Source of the DNA: Gentiana macrophylla | Taxonomy: Eukaryota > Streptophyta > Magnoliopsida > Gentianales > Gentianaceae | Direction: 5' to 3' | Length of the DNA stretch: 64,000 nt | NCBI GenBank assembly: GCA_026214975.1 | Contig: JAOBSW010000769.1 | Location: 1 to 64,000 of the forward strand | Shown here: positions 50,059-62,023 of the stretch, piece by piece | Layout: each line of letters opens with the position of its first letter | How positions within the stretch are numbered: position 1 is the first letter of the stretch | Notes under the pieces: model-generated | What the model saw: only the letters and a program-made list of their open reading frames with translations | Database searches by the model: none | Told to the model about the DNA's origin: nothing | Program-made: the position numbers and the translations under genes

Positions 50059-50865
50059 ATGAAAAGAAATCAATTTTGGACACTAGTTGAAAGGCCAAGT
50101 CATGCAAATATCATTGGTACTAAGTGGGTTTACAGAAATAAACTTGATGAATCTGGTACCATTGTGAGGAATAAGGCCAGACTGGTTGCAAAAGGCTATT
50201 CTCAAGCAGAAGGAATAGATTTTGGTGAAACTTATGCACCTGTTGCAAGATTGGAAGCTATCAGATTATTCTTGGCACATGCTGCATATAAGAACTTCAA
50301 GGTATATCAAATGGATGTCAAAAGTGCATTTTTGAATGGCATTCTAGAGGAGGAAGTGTATGTACAGCAACCTCCTGGATTTGAAGTTAAAGATCAAGAA
50401 GATAAAGTGTATAGACTCAATAGAGCACTTTATGGATTGAAACAGGCACCAAGAGCATGGTATGAGACTCTATCTCAATTTTTGGTGGACAATGGTTTTA
50501 CTAAAGGCACCATTGATAAAACTCTTTTCAGAATCAATGAGAATGATAGCACCCTGCTGGTACAGATTTATGTTGATGACATAATCTTCGGTTCTGAAAA
50601 TGAACTGTTATGTGAAATGTTTTCAAATCTAATGAAGAGCAAATTCCAAATAAGTATGATGGGATAAATGAACTACTTTTTGGGATTGCATGTTAAACAA
50701 ATGAAAGATGGAATCTTCATTCATCAAACCAAGTATACCAAGGAGTTGCTGAAGAAGTTTGGTATGGAAAACAGCACCAAGTTATCAACTCCAATGAGCA
50801 CAAATATCAGATTGGATGAAGATAAAGAAGGCAAAGATGTTGATCGGACTTTATACGAAGGATGA
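50059..50865 (+). pseudogene. Sirevirus Ty1/copia reverse transcriptase (one in-frame stop)
   Basis: The best-preserved copia coding stretch in the window. In order: [63 protein letters not shown] (first catalytic Asp), [23 protein letters not shown] and [11 protein letters not shown] (catalytic YVDD). The frame runs 202 codons from 50,059. A TAA at 50,665-50,667 interrupts it, and the same frame then continues with MNYFLGLHVKQMKDGIF to 50,863. The ATG at 50,059 is internal to pol and not a real start. The active-site residues are intact. Confidence 0.96.
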
Positions 50866-51510
50866 TAGGTAGTCTCTTTGTATCTCTCGCCAGTGAGACT
50901 TCGATATATCCTTTGATGTAGGTGTTTGTGCAAGATTTCAATCTAAACCTAAAGAAAGTCACTTAGGTGCGAGTCAAGGAGTTCTCAAGTATCTTAAAGA
51001 AACTTTGGGAGTTGGGATATGGTATTCCAAGGATGGAAGCTTCAAAGTTATATCCTACTCAGATTACGATTATCTTTGGATGCAAGATTGATAGAAAAAT
51101 CACTACAGGAACACATCGGTTGATGGGAAGTAGATCGTCTCTGGTTCGATAAAGAAGCAGAACTCTATATCAACTTCCCTTCTTTGAAATTTGAATACAT
51201 TTTTGTTGGAAGTTGATGTGCACAAATCTCGTGGTTAAGACAACGATTAAGGGATTATGGAATTGAAGAAAAGGAAATTCCAATCATGTGTGACAACACA
51301 AGTGCAATTGCAATCACGAGAAAATCTTGTTTTGCACTCAAGAACCAAGCATATTGATGTGAGACATCATTTTATAAGAGATCATGTTGAAAAGAAAGAT
51401 GTGGTTGTTCTATATATCCTCTCGAAAATCAACTTGTCGACATTTTCACTAAACCACTTGATAGTGAAAGATTTGCCAAATTAAGGATTGAACTTGGAAT
51501 TATAAAAGTT
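50866..51510 (+). pseudogene. Sirevirus RNase H and pol C-terminus (frameshifted)
   Basis: RNase H-region motifs appear in alternating frames: the IGSL-type stretch near 50,870, SHLGASQGVLKYLKETLGVG near 50,960-51,010, SYSDYDY near 51,055, CDN-SAIAI near 51,290, RHHFIRDHVEKKDVVV near 51,363 and a VDIFTKPLD-like end near 51,440. This is the usual copia pol C-terminus. About six small indels break it. Confidence 0.85.
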
Positions 51511-52176
51511 GGTGATAATCAGCGAGGTGTCTTTGGAATTCACCAAGGGATTAGTCTTTGCTATGTTGGGTGAGCTCACTTAGCAGATTAGTCATTGGTA
51601 TCAACAATTCCATGTACTTATGTTTGGACAATTAAGCAAATGAGGTTGCCAAGGGATTGGTCTTTGTCATGTTGGGTGAGCTCACTTGTGGATCGTCATT
51701 GGTATTAAACTTCATCTTGTATTATCAATTGAACAAAACAAGAAGAAATCAAGGATCAAGAGAGTCACATTGTCGTGACTGCTAAAGCATCTTTATCGTG
51801 ATCTTTGAGCCAACCGTGCTGAGGACAACCCTGCTGAATGGAATGTCACACAGTCAAACTTTATTAAAGTCAAAAAGTAGTTTGGCGGGATATTTATCCT
51901 ATCCTTTATTACCATAGTTAACACGATCTAACGGTTACAAAACGTTATGGAGGAGTCATGGGCCACGTGTCAAGACCGCATTTACTCAGATTAATCATGG
52001 TTAACATCAATGTCGTGCTTGCGATGACAGTTACAACTACTCACTGTCTATTTATACAGACCTACACACAGTAGATCTTCTCTACTTGCAAAATCTCAGA
52101 TTCATATCTCTGTTTTTTACCTTTGTGTGAACACAGATTTACAATCTATCTTCTTCATCTTTTATTTCTCTTAAAC
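51511..52176 (+). other. Spacer between Sirevirus pol and env-like region, with a direct repeat
   Basis: Non-coding. A repeat of about 60 bp (CAAGGGATTRGTCTTTG...GTTGGGTGAGCTCACTT...GTCATTGGTAT) occurs at 51,543-51,605 and 51,651-51,707. A TATA-like TATTTATACAG lies at about 52,049 and could serve separate transcription or a splice-acceptor context; this is inference. Confidence 0.55.
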
Positions 52177-54770
52177 ATGGCGAGAAGATTGAAGTCCAGA
52201 TTGAATCAAGCCAAAGTGTTAGAGCCTTCGTTGTTGATGCAAACAAATCAGATTTGGCCATCAACATTGGTCAAAGAATAAGGAGGTTTGCAGGATTGGA
52301 AAACATACTCAATATAAGATTGGAAACAATCTCATACACAAATGTTATTGATTTTTGGAAAAACATTGTTGTAGAAGAAGGAAGTGAAGCATTCAAAACA
52401 ACTGTGAATGTTGAGGAGATTGAAGTTTACCCTAGTCTACTGAGGGAATTTTTTGTTTTTGAAGAAGTGGCAGATGCACCAACAAATCCTGAAGCAATGG
52501 GACTATCCAAGATGGATTTTGTTGACAAAATCAAAACAAATGCAGCCATCAAATCCATTCCAGGCATCAATTGCAGACATATTGGGAATGAGTACAGTCT
52601 GCTGAGAAAACTCATTGCAAAGAACATACTTGGACTGGTTGGAAGTATGGACACTCTATCAGGACCCAAGATAGAGCTGATGATGACCACTTGCGAAGCA
52701 TGAAGTTTGATTGAAATTTGGATACTTCATTCATTACATGAAGAAAGTAGCCAAGGAGGAAAGAGAAGGAAAAGGAAATCCAAGGCCTTGCCCTTAGGAT
52801 TAATGGTTGAGACCTCTTTGAATCACTTGAAGGTTCTTGATATTGAACCTAAGAAGATTAATCAATCCGGATACAAAAGGAAATTGATTATGCTATTCTG
52901 AGTCCGGATGATGATGAAGATGTTCTTGATGAGACTACCGATGATGATAGTGATGGAGATGATGGTGATCTTTGGTGGTGAGCGAGGTCAAGCAAAGCTG
53001 TTAAGAAATCATCAAAAGCCGCTTGCACCAAAGAAAACTCACGAGAAAAGAAAGGCTGCAGATACAAGGAAAATAACAGAGGTATTACAACCTAAAAGAA
53101 CAAGGATTCAAACGGCCTGATCGCTAAGTTCGCTGAGGGTCAAGCCAGAAGATGAGATTCTGACCTCTTTGTATTTGCAAGAAGAACTGTTGTTGAGATT
53201 ACGAGGAACAACGAAGGAAGCAAGAGAAAAGGAAGTCTCACTGTGGTTGAAGTTGAAGATGAGCCACTTTCTAAGAGAAGGAAAAAGATTATCCACAAGA
53301 AGAAACATGGAAAGGGGAAAGAATTGAAAAACATAGAGGCTCTAAAGGCACAAGAAAAGGAAGATGATGTAATAGAAGAGGAAGAAGAGGCTATTGAGGT
53401 TGAACCCTTAACTATCATCAAGCCTGTGGAAATTACTGATTCCTCACCAGAAGAGGTTGTCAAGCCTACTGGTAGTGAACAGGTTGTTGTTGAGCAACCT
53501 GCTGGAGAATCATAGCAAACTACAGAGAATGAACCTACTGTTGATGTTGCAGAATCCTCACCTGATAAGGCTGGAAAGTCTACTGAAAGTGAACAGATTG
53601 TTGTTGAGCAATCTATTGGAGAAACACAACAATCCGCACGCACTGAGCTCTGCGGAAGGTATTAAATCTATCGATCTTTGCACAAGTTGTTGTTGAGCAA
53701 CTTGTAGAAGACCCACATCAAACCACTAAACCTGAACCTGCTGTGGTAGTTGAAGAATTGGTTGAAGACCCTGCAAGTGTTGTAAGAACTCAGGGGGAAG
53801 ATCAGTCTGCTGCTAACCCTGCTGATGAGCATGTAAGTCAGGGGGAACCAAGTGTTGTACAGATGGAAGTAGTAGGTACAAATATACAACCTCAGCAACC
53901 TACTGACTTTGAAACATCTGTTGAAGAAACAATGAACCTACTTGTTGGACCCTTTGGAGGTCAACAAGGCACTAATGTTGCTCCCAGGAAATCTTTCATG
54001 CCCTTTGAAAGGCATGTGAAAGAAAAGAAGAAAACAGAAGAGGTTGTAGATCCCAAACTTGACAAGTTTGTTGACTATTTCCAATGGAAGTTTGGTCTCT
54101 ACAAGAGACAAAAGCCATTTCTTGAACCTATGAGACTTTGAAGAATGGGCTTTTGACAAGTTGGGAGTAGAGAATTTGTTGGACCTAGTTGATACCACTT
54201 TGTTGCAATCCAGTTAATGGATATTTTTGAAGATCAACGTAAAGAGGAGGGTATCAAGTTTAGGGATCAAGAGATGACAATGATGATTCATCCTCATTAT
54301 CATATTCTAGAGGTGATTTTCCTCTGGACCGGGAGGAACCATTGGGGCTGCAATGTTGAAAGAACAACACAGCATACACAAAGTCCCACGATCTTCGTAA
54401 ATCTCACGAGGGCCAAGCAGATGGAGAGATGGATGAGGATCTGCAGGATCTCACCATGGATGATCTGGAGGCATTGATCAATGATGGAGTCAATTTTGGC
54501 GCTAGTATGCTAGCTGATGAATCAAATACATTCCATGTTGTAGAGCCTACTGCACAAACTGAAGCTGAACAGAGTGCTGATTTGGATGAAGAGAAGATTA
54601 CTGAACATATTGAGCCAAGTGCTAGTTCAGAGGACTCCTGTCAATATCAAGATGGATTTGACCCTGAGGGTACTTTATCCAAGACTGCCATTATTTTAAC
54701 AAAAATTGGTCATGCTAAGGGATTCCAAGTGGATAATGAGGCTATATTCAATCCTCAACCAGTGGCACAG

Positions 54771-54923
54771 GAGGTTCAAGTTGCTGAGATCCAAACAGTT
54801 CCTGATCAAAGAGTTGAAGAGGAGGTACAAGTTGCTGGGTTACAAACAGCACCTGGACACATGTTGGAACATGAGGTACATGTTGCTGAGTTACAAACAG
54901 CACCTGGACAAAGGTTGGAACCA
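54771..54923 (+). repeat. Triplicated 51-bp coding repeat in env-like region
   Basis: Three in-frame 17-residue copies starting at 54,771, 54,822 and 54,873 (EVQVAEIQTVPDQRVEE and relatives EVQVAGLQTAPGHMLEH, EVHVAELQTAPGQRLEP). Confidence 0.9.
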
Positions 54924-55283
54924 GTTTTGGGTTTGGAGGAAACCCCCGTTGTTGAAGAGACTACTGTAGTGGAGCCTACTGGAGTCAAGACCACTAAAGG
55001 GAAAGATGGTCAGCAGACTGCTGTTAATGAGGTTGAGCAGCTGCTGGACTATGACTTTAGAGATGAGGATTCCAAATGCCTGAAGAAGAAAATGTTGATG
55101 TTGATCCCCCACAGGCGTTTGTACCTATCTTTGAAGAACCAGCCATTGATCCTATGTTAGAAGAATATCAAGGACCTAACCCTGCTGGATTAGATAGAAG
55201 TTGGGCAATGGTCATGAGTCATCAGAGGCCACAGTACAATGTTGAGGAGCTCTTGATGAGGCTCTTTGGTGGAAGAATGACTG

Positions 55284-56306
55284 GTGAGGTACAGTGAGAA
55301 GCTGTTGAATGAGTTGAGGACTGTGAGGCATGATATGCAACAGTTAAGAATTCAACTGGATAGACAAGAACAAAGATTTGAAGAACTGATGAAACTGGTG
55401 AATGAAAACAGACAATCGGCTGATACAGTTGCTTCAAATTTCACATCTACTCAAAATGCTGTGAATGATATGATGCTAGATGTGAGGGGAATCAAGGTAG
55501 GAAACACAGCAAAAGAGAACTTTCTGAAAGACCAATTCATATCCATTCATCAGAAACTTGACAAGATTGCTGAAACCCCTAGACCTGCTGAGCCTGCTGC
55601 TGCACAACAACCTGCTGTGCTTGATCCTAAACTTACTGAGAGGATAACCCTGTTGGAGCAAACAGTGCAAGAAAGGATCACAACAATTGATACTAGGACT
55701 GAAATCATTGAAGGACAACTGAGCAACCTAGTTATCACACAAGAGAGTGTGCATGGCCTGTTGTCCCGGTTTGTTGATGATGTCAATAAGGGGGAAGAGG
55801 CAACAGCAGAAGCAAAAGAAGCTGCCAGAGTTTTTGCAAAGAAGAGATGGGAAGCTGATACAAATGCTTTCAGACAACAAGCACCTGGCAGACTTCCACT
55901 CACTGATGAGCTTCTCCAACAATACAAGAAGGTATACAATTACAGACATAGACCCTATCATGAACAGGGATTCCATGAAGGTCTGAACTCATTTTTGGGA
56001 CTAAAGTTTTGGGAAGCAGGAATCAAATCCATGAGGGTCAAACACAGAGGTGGTAGAAGTGGAATAGGTATACCTACCACAAAGGCAAATGATTCAGTGA
56101 ATGAATTTAAAGAAGTGTATATGAGGTTAGGCTTCAAGGTAAATCAAATATCCCTTACTCTACCTGAAGCATGGCATTGGTGGAAACAAGTAAATCCTCA
56201 TATTGACTTCTCTCTGATTGAAAATGATTGGATGAGAGATATGGTGAGAGAAATCAGAGAATACCAAGAACAAGAGAAAGCTAGACAAGAAAGGAGAGAA
56301 GAGTGA
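55284..56306 (+). pseudogene. C-terminal coiled-coil part of env-like protein
   Basis: The longest open stretch in the window (340 codons), but it opens at GTG and follows a frame break near 55,290 that separates it from VEELLMRLFGGRMTGEVQ upstream. Residues about 1-55 and 110-160 show heptad-like spacing (LNELRTVRHDMQQLRIQLD, ITLLEQTVQERITTID), suggesting coiled coils and oligomerisation. A basic, tryptophan-containing C-terminal domain follows (FWEAGIKSMRVKHRGG, LPEAWHWWKQVNP), ending in a charged tail. No membrane segment is seen. Confidence 0.75.
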
Positions 56307-56461
56307 GATCAAAGATACTTTAAGCGCATTATGTTTTTCTTTGATTCTAGATCAGTAATATCTTTGAACAAATGATTATAATGAAAGATGACTATATTTG
56401 TTCTGTTTTTGTTTTATATCTTTTTGATTTGCTGTTAGGTGAGGGTATTGGCATCATCACC
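56307..56461 (+). other. Sirevirus 3' untranslated stretch before PPT
   Basis: Non-coding T-rich sequence ending in GGCATCATCACC directly before the polypurine tract. Confidence 0.7.
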
Positions 56462-56475
56462 AAAAAGGGGGAAAT
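56462..56475 (+). promoter_or_regulatory. Polypurine tract of Sirevirus
   Basis: AAAAAGGGGGAAAT abuts the 3' LTR, the priming site for plus-strand DNA synthesis; this form is typical of Sireviruses. Confidence 0.9.
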
Positions 56476-58176
56476 TGTTGGAATTATTTCTATGTTTTGA
56501 TGATGAGTGCCAGACTAGCTGTTATAGTGCAAAGGCAAAAAGATGTCTAGATCAAATGTATAGGTTTATTAGAGTTTGATTCATAAATAGGTTTGATCAA
56601 ACAAGCACTGTAATAGGCTGCTGATTCATATCAGCAGACTGGTCAAATATCAATAGGGTAGTTAGGTCAGTAGAATTTTCTGGAACCTGCTGAAGACTGA
56701 AGGCTGAGGGGTCAAACTCAGTTACAGAAGACTAAGGGATCAAACTTAGTAATTTAATTCAAGGATATGGAATCAGAATTTAGGCAAGTCTGTGATGACC
56801 TAAACTGATTACATATACCTTGTGTACAAGGTCTAAGTTCCATAAGTTGGATGATGTTTGGAACTTGGTTATACTTAAAAAGGTGTAATCTAACTTCACA
56901 AATAAAAGTTAGATAAAAGAAATCAGCTGCATTTCATTTTATACACAGCAAATTGCTATTCAAGTGATCGATAGGTATCTCAGATGATGAACTCTTTGAT
57001 ATTATACCTCGATTAATTCAAGATTATATTGGAAGATTACATGGATAAGGACAGCCAACTACCTCTGACCTATCAAACAAATCAAAGGCTGAGATTAAAA
57101 GAACGTTGGGATGATTCAGATTTTTATCCAATTGTTATAAGTCAAAGGGTGGATAGACTGTACTGTCAAAAAAGAATTCTGCTACTGTCAGTCCTATGAA
57201 TAGTGATAGAAAGCAAATCAGATGGGACAAAAACGAGAGCAGTTACTTTTGAATTTCAAATACAAGTCACATGTTCTCCTACCTATAAATAGAGGACCTT
57301 CAACTCGAAACAAGATGATGAAATTTGATAAACTTTGAAGAGGCAATTTGAAGTGAAAAACACCCCTTTGAACTTCTTGAACTTAAAGCTACTGATCCAG
57401 AGAAATTATTCAAGTGTATTCTGTATTCAAGCTACATCAAGCATACACACTTGAAGGCGCAAAAGGCTCTTGATTATATCATCCTAATCATTTGCTACAA
57501 ATGAATCATTTATTGGATTCAATCTTTATTTTATAAAGAACCATCGAAGACAGTGAAGCACAAGTTGTGTGAAATCTTTGTTGTTGTTTGTGGAGGAGTG
57601 GTGAAGAGGCAATCCTACCCTTCAAAGACCAGTGGAAGACTCGGGAGCAGCAATCCTACATGTTCCAAGTTTTCAGCTTGTGAAGCCATAGTTATTGGTG
57701 AAGGACAAGCAACCTTAGGAATCTTTGTAGCTGCAACATCAAAGATCTCTAGTGAATTTCCTCCAACATCACAAGAGAAGAGTGGGTGACGAGGATTACA
57801 CCACGGAACCACTATAAAATCTTCCTACTTACTTTAAGCATTTACATTCTCGCACTTAGTTTATTTTACACATCAACCTACTAAATCTAGCAACTGAAAT
57901 TACACACACACACTACTGAGTATCCAATACTTAGTATCATATTTAACAACAAGTAACAAGGCTTAATTTTGATATTATTCCGCTGCACAAATTCAGCAAA
58001 CTCAACTATCAGTGAGACTCTATCATTTATCAAGTGAGCTAACGAGGTATCAAGCAGACTCATGAAGTTTTGATTCTTGAAGTTGCGTAATTTGTTAACT
58101 CCAAAGTTTTAAGTGTTAAGTTTATTCACTCCCGCCCCCCTCTAAAATTAACCAAAGCCTTTTCAAGGGACCAACA
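56476..58176 (+). mobile_element. 3' LTR of Sirevirus (1,701 bp)
   Basis: TGTTGGAATTATTTC to GGGACCAACA. Homologous to 44,216-45,915, with several clustered replacements. The TATA box is at 57,284-57,291. A C-rich indel lies at about 58,131. Confidence 0.93.
57284..57291 (+). promoter_or_regulatory. TATA box in Sirevirus 3' LTR
   Basis: TATAAATA with the same downstream block as the 5' LTR. Confidence 0.6.
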
Positions 58177-58181
58177 AAGTT
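58177..58181. repeat. Target-site duplication AAGTT, right of nested Sirevirus
   Basis: Exact copy of 44,211-44,215; the outer element's internal sequence resumes here. Confidence 0.92.
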
Positions 58182-59700
58182 GAAATTGCCTCCCCATATT
58201 ATAATGACGGTGAAGAGCCCTTGTTCGGATCCAACTCATCGACCAAAGCAGGGGTTGACCTACCTCGGGTATATCGTCATTATCGAGATATGATCGTATG
58301 AGATCTCACGAATATTGGGGTTATGACTTGACTAAGAATTCTCTCGGCCACCAGCCAAAACGGGGTCATTTGGATTTTAGAGGCAAGGGTTTGACTATTT
58401 CATAAGATGAAAATTGTCAAAGAGTTGACTAGTCAAACAACAAGAGTCGTATAGGATACGATTGACAAAGGGATGTTGTCTACCTATTAGACTATTTTTG
58501 GCCCACCAGCCAAAGCGGGGGTCGCAGTAGTTTAGTGGGATCTTGTCCACAAAAGAAATTAATAATTCTTGAAAGTCAATTGGGAGTAGTTGACTAGTGG
58601 GAGCAAAATCATAAACCGAAAGACCATTTTTGATTTTGCGTGTATAAACAACAACACTCTTTTATTTTCATTTTTATGTTGTAGTTTTAGGAAACTTTAT
58701 ATTTATGTTTAATTCTCGATTAGTAAAACCAAATTAGGACTGTTAATTTTGGGAAAATTTCTCAAATATGGTTAAGTAATTTTAATCCTTTCAAAATAAG
58801 CAATGACATGAGCAATCCCGTTATAGTAGTTAGAGACAAGGAGATTACATAATTGATGCAGTGCTCCGAGACTTTAATTATTAATGAAAGCGGAAGCTCA
58901 TGATGTGATTAAATCATTTGAAATAAGTTTCAACAAATTAGTCATATATTGGATACGATCCAAGATGATCATTCAGTCATACGATGACATTTTAATTCAA
59001 ACGTTGAATAAGAATGACCACATATAATTTGGAAAGGTTGTTTTCAAAATTGTAAGATTTAAGTATCGACTTAATTCTATCATTTCTTAAAGGTTAATTA
59101 AGTAGTCAATGTTTTGAATACGATTCAAAAGGATAAAAAACTACTTAATAAACTTTAGATTTTCTTTATGAAAGGAAATTAAAGACATGGCTCTTGTGAT
59201 CTTTCTTAAGTCTTACGAAGACTATAATAAGAAACAATTTTCAAGTGCTTAAAGGATTAAAAAGGAAAGTTAGGGCATGTGCTTAAATAGAGAACCTATT
59301 GAAGTTTCTATTCTAGGCAAGTGAGTTGAGATAAATCTATCTATGTGAAAGTCAACTTTTAGATATATGATATCTTGCAAGTGTGATTAAATTAGAAAGA
59401 TTAAATACAGATATGGAAGGTGAAGCAAACGTTGTAACACTTACCATATTCTGGATCTAGTAAACTGATAAGAGAACTAAATAAATGTTATTATGTTCCG
59501 GTTCTTATGAAGAACATACTTTCAGTTATTTGTTAGGATTTAGTAGACATATTCAATTGTAAAGAAGAAATGTTATTCCGATAAAGTTGGAAGGTCACTG
59601 AATCTAACATACTCGATTGATGTCACTATATAGTTGATATATGTGATGAGATCTCAGCTAAATATTTGTATGACTGTTATCCTTAATATTTGTGGTTGTT
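58182..59700 (+). other. Outer copia internal region, no recognisable coding
   Basis: About 1.5 kb after the nested element. It contains a repeated phrase, CCACCAGCCAAA(A/G)CGGGG, at about 58,350 and 58,503. Gag would be expected here; I find no motif and no long frame. Confidence 0.4.
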
Positions 59701-62000
59701 CTAGACATAGTCTCTCTGGAAGGAAAGCGTGTAACTAAACGTCATTCTGATGATGTTGAACCATATGATTATGAATCATGTGGGTAATACGTATCTTATC
59801 TAAATATGACTAAAATACCCTTTTATGAAAAGGTTATAAAATCTAGAAAGTTGTCCAAAGCCTAAACATACCGATGTTTGTTGGCTTGTGACAATTAATG
59901 CCACAAATAATTGTTTATTAGTCTCCATGACTATTTTTAGAAATAGTCAAGAGTACTCAGTGAAGGGCATAATTCGGAAAGCCCGAAAAGTTCGAGCTAG
60001 TACGAATATGAGATTGATGAGCTACTTAGGAATTAATCTTCAATTGGATTGAAGTAATTAATACCTGAAGGGTGTTTCAGAAGTCGTCTAAAAAGGAATA
60101 CGATTCTTCCTTTGAAGGATACCATCTTTGGGATACGCAATTAGATTGTGTTCGAAAAATGGAAACAACACTTTATATGATAAAGGTGTGACGCAAGCCA
60201 TGCGAAGTATCCCTTACCCTTTTCGGGATAGAGCCCTTATACGTAACCGAGTTCCAAAGAATAAAGGTTGAATAAATTCCATATTAGATATGGAAGGGGA
60301 TAATGTCAAATCTATCTTAACCGATGATTTGAAGTTTTCATAGGCAAAGTCAGAAAGGCTTGGTGCCTAGTACGACATATTCAACTTTTTGGAATGTCTT
60401 AGCTAGCAAGCACGCTAGATATTATTTACTCGTCCATGGAGCAAAAGGTGTTTGTCTCTAAACATCTTTGTCTTCTAGAGAAGTGTTTCTTCCAAAAGAA
60501 GCAGTGGGAGTAAATTAGATCTCAAAAGTAGTTTGAGAACCACAAAGATATATTCAACCATTTAAGCGTGAGCGGACACGCATAGTGATGAGGTGTAGAA
60601 CAACGCCTCGAGCACACAAAAGTTACTCAGAAGTGCATGGATAACCTCAAGCCCAAAAGGGCTATTGGTATGTTCATCTTGAAGAATGAATATCTCACGA
60701 CTTACGAAATAATGTTGGAAGGCAAGATTGAGAGATATTTCGGGAGCCATAATATCTCGAATTAGATTCCATCGGTGACAACCGGGTTATGAACCTAGTC
60801 TGTCTTACCTAGAGGAATGTCCCCTGTAAAGTGACCCTAGTTCTATTTAGACTATGCTTGTTATAACCGTATCATGACTACATGAAAGTGTTGAAGACAT
60901 TGGGCGGCTTCGATGTTCATAAGCGATGACATGATATGTAAGCCCACGAGATTCATTTATGGACTCAAACAAGTTTCCCTAGATGATTTCTTTGTTTGAT
61001 AATAAAAGGAGTTTGATTTAGTCAAAAGAAGGATATGCCCCAATGTGCAAGATGGATAGTGGGAGTGTGTTACAATTTTTGAGTAAGGTATTGGATATCT
61101 CTCTCGAGAATAATCACCCAATGTCACAGTCAATAAATGTTTGGTAGTTCAAGGTCTTTACGAAAGCACTTGGATAGGCAGTTCTTATTTTTAGAAATAG
61201 GAATCTATAGCGATAGATTTAACTGCAATTAGATTATAGTTTACCTATATAGATGTGATGCTAAAAGAGTTTAGCATAGATCTCGAAGGGGATACTGCTA
61301 GCCGGTGTTCTCAAGATCTATCTATGTTAGGATGTTAGTCCTAAAGATAAGGTGAAAGATGATGATAATTATGAAGGTTTCCTTTGCTACTGCGATAGGA
61401 ACCATCATAAGAGTTATGTCAGATGTTCATACTTCATGAAGAGTCATGAGCAAGTATGAAAGTATATCTGGTGAATGTCGAGAACATCCTTAAACAAGTT
61501 AAGGATGGTTTCCTAGTTTATCGAAACATGGAATCAGGATAAATATAGTTATCTGAGATGTATATCTTGAATCTTATGAAGGTGAGTAGGAGCTACAGTC
61601 TGGGTTTGTAGTCACTTTGTTTAAGTGATACAGTGAGCTGGAAATGTTCTAGCCTATGGGTCACTGTAAACTCTACAACTTAGCCAAAACACAGTAGTGC
61701 CTTAGAGGCGTAGCGGGAGCAGTACAAGAATCTAGAAGGTTCATTCCTGAACCTTGTACGGTTCTTCCACCTTTTCTATATAGCTGATATAGTAAGTGGA
61801 TTCATTGCTTGAAGCAAGGACCAGGGTCTCATCGGAGATTCATGTGTGTGTTGAGGCAGTTCCTTGCACTTGATCATATGGAACGTGATATGAAAATAGT
61901 CTGAGTCCCCACGGATAGCGATCCGTTTATGGCTAGGGGTGAGTTCACAGTATTGCATGAGATTCTTGTGTTTCAACTTGGTCTTGTGTGTGCTAGTGAT
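59700..62000 (+). pseudogene. Heavily decayed Ty1/copia pol of outer element
   Basis: No long frame survives, but copia pol landmarks occur in order. A pre-integrase remnant EPYDYESCG is near 59,760. An integrase C-terminal remnant KVFVSKH is at 60,445, then SSGSKLDL near 60,500. RT YGLKQ is at 60,958-60,972, then DSGSVLQFL near 61,053; the position of the catalytic YVDD reads VLDI just after. YIDVMLKEFSI is near 61,245. FATAIGTII is at 61,380-61,406. An RNase H remnant VSWKCSS is near 61,632 and AVAQESR-like sequence is near 61,710. The motif style resembles the Angela/Tork branch, consistent with the long LTRs; that lineage call is tentative. Confidence 0.8.
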
Positions 62001-62009
62001 TGGTTTTAG

Positions 62010-62023
62010 GCCAAGTGGGAGAT
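62010..62023 (+). promoter_or_regulatory. Polypurine tract of outer copia element
   Basis: GCCAAGTGGGAGAT directly before TGTTGGAATAG, a classic plant copia PPT and LTR start. Confidence 0.88.

Larger units (their letters stand above)
52177..56306 (+). pseudogene. Sirevirus env-like region (frameshifted, about 4.1 kb)
   Basis: Starts at an ATG (MARRLKSRLNQAK), shifts frame near 52,250, and continues as a globular stretch (GQRIRRFAGLENILNI...FVFEEVADAP...EYSLLRKLIAKNILG) to 52,703. A long acidic, K/E- and proline-rich, probably disordered part follows (52,700-55,290). The conserved 340-codon C-terminal part is at 55,284-56,306. A downstream env-like region is a defining trait of many Sireviruses; its function is unknown. 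I see no clear signal peptide or transmembrane segment, so the name reflects position only. About ten frame breaks. Confidence 0.75.
44216..58176 (+). mobile_element. Complete Sirevirus-type Ty1/copia retrotransposon (13,961 bp), nested
   Basis: Two LTRs of about 1.7 kb (TGTTG...CAACA), a PBS, gag with two zinc knuckles, pol in copia order (integrase before RT/RNase H), a further 4.1-kb env-like region, and an AAAAAGGGGGAAAT polypurine tract. The additional env-like region, the GGCATCATCACC-polypurine signature and the PBS are established marks of the plant Sirevirus (SIRE/Maximus) lineage. The 5-bp duplication shows a single insertion into the older copia element. All coding regions have frame breaks. 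It is longer than is common for the lineage, mostly because of the long 3' region and LTRs. Confidence 0.92.

Noticed and set aside
52427..52690. Minus-strand open frames across the env-like region (also 53,140-53,643 and 55,550-55,939)
   Set aside because: Antisense shadows of the plus-strand coding region; their serine-rich composition mirrors its acidic codons.
58182..59700. A gag gene of the outer copia element
   Set aside because: Expected by position, but no gag or zinc-knuckle motif or long frame could be recognised.
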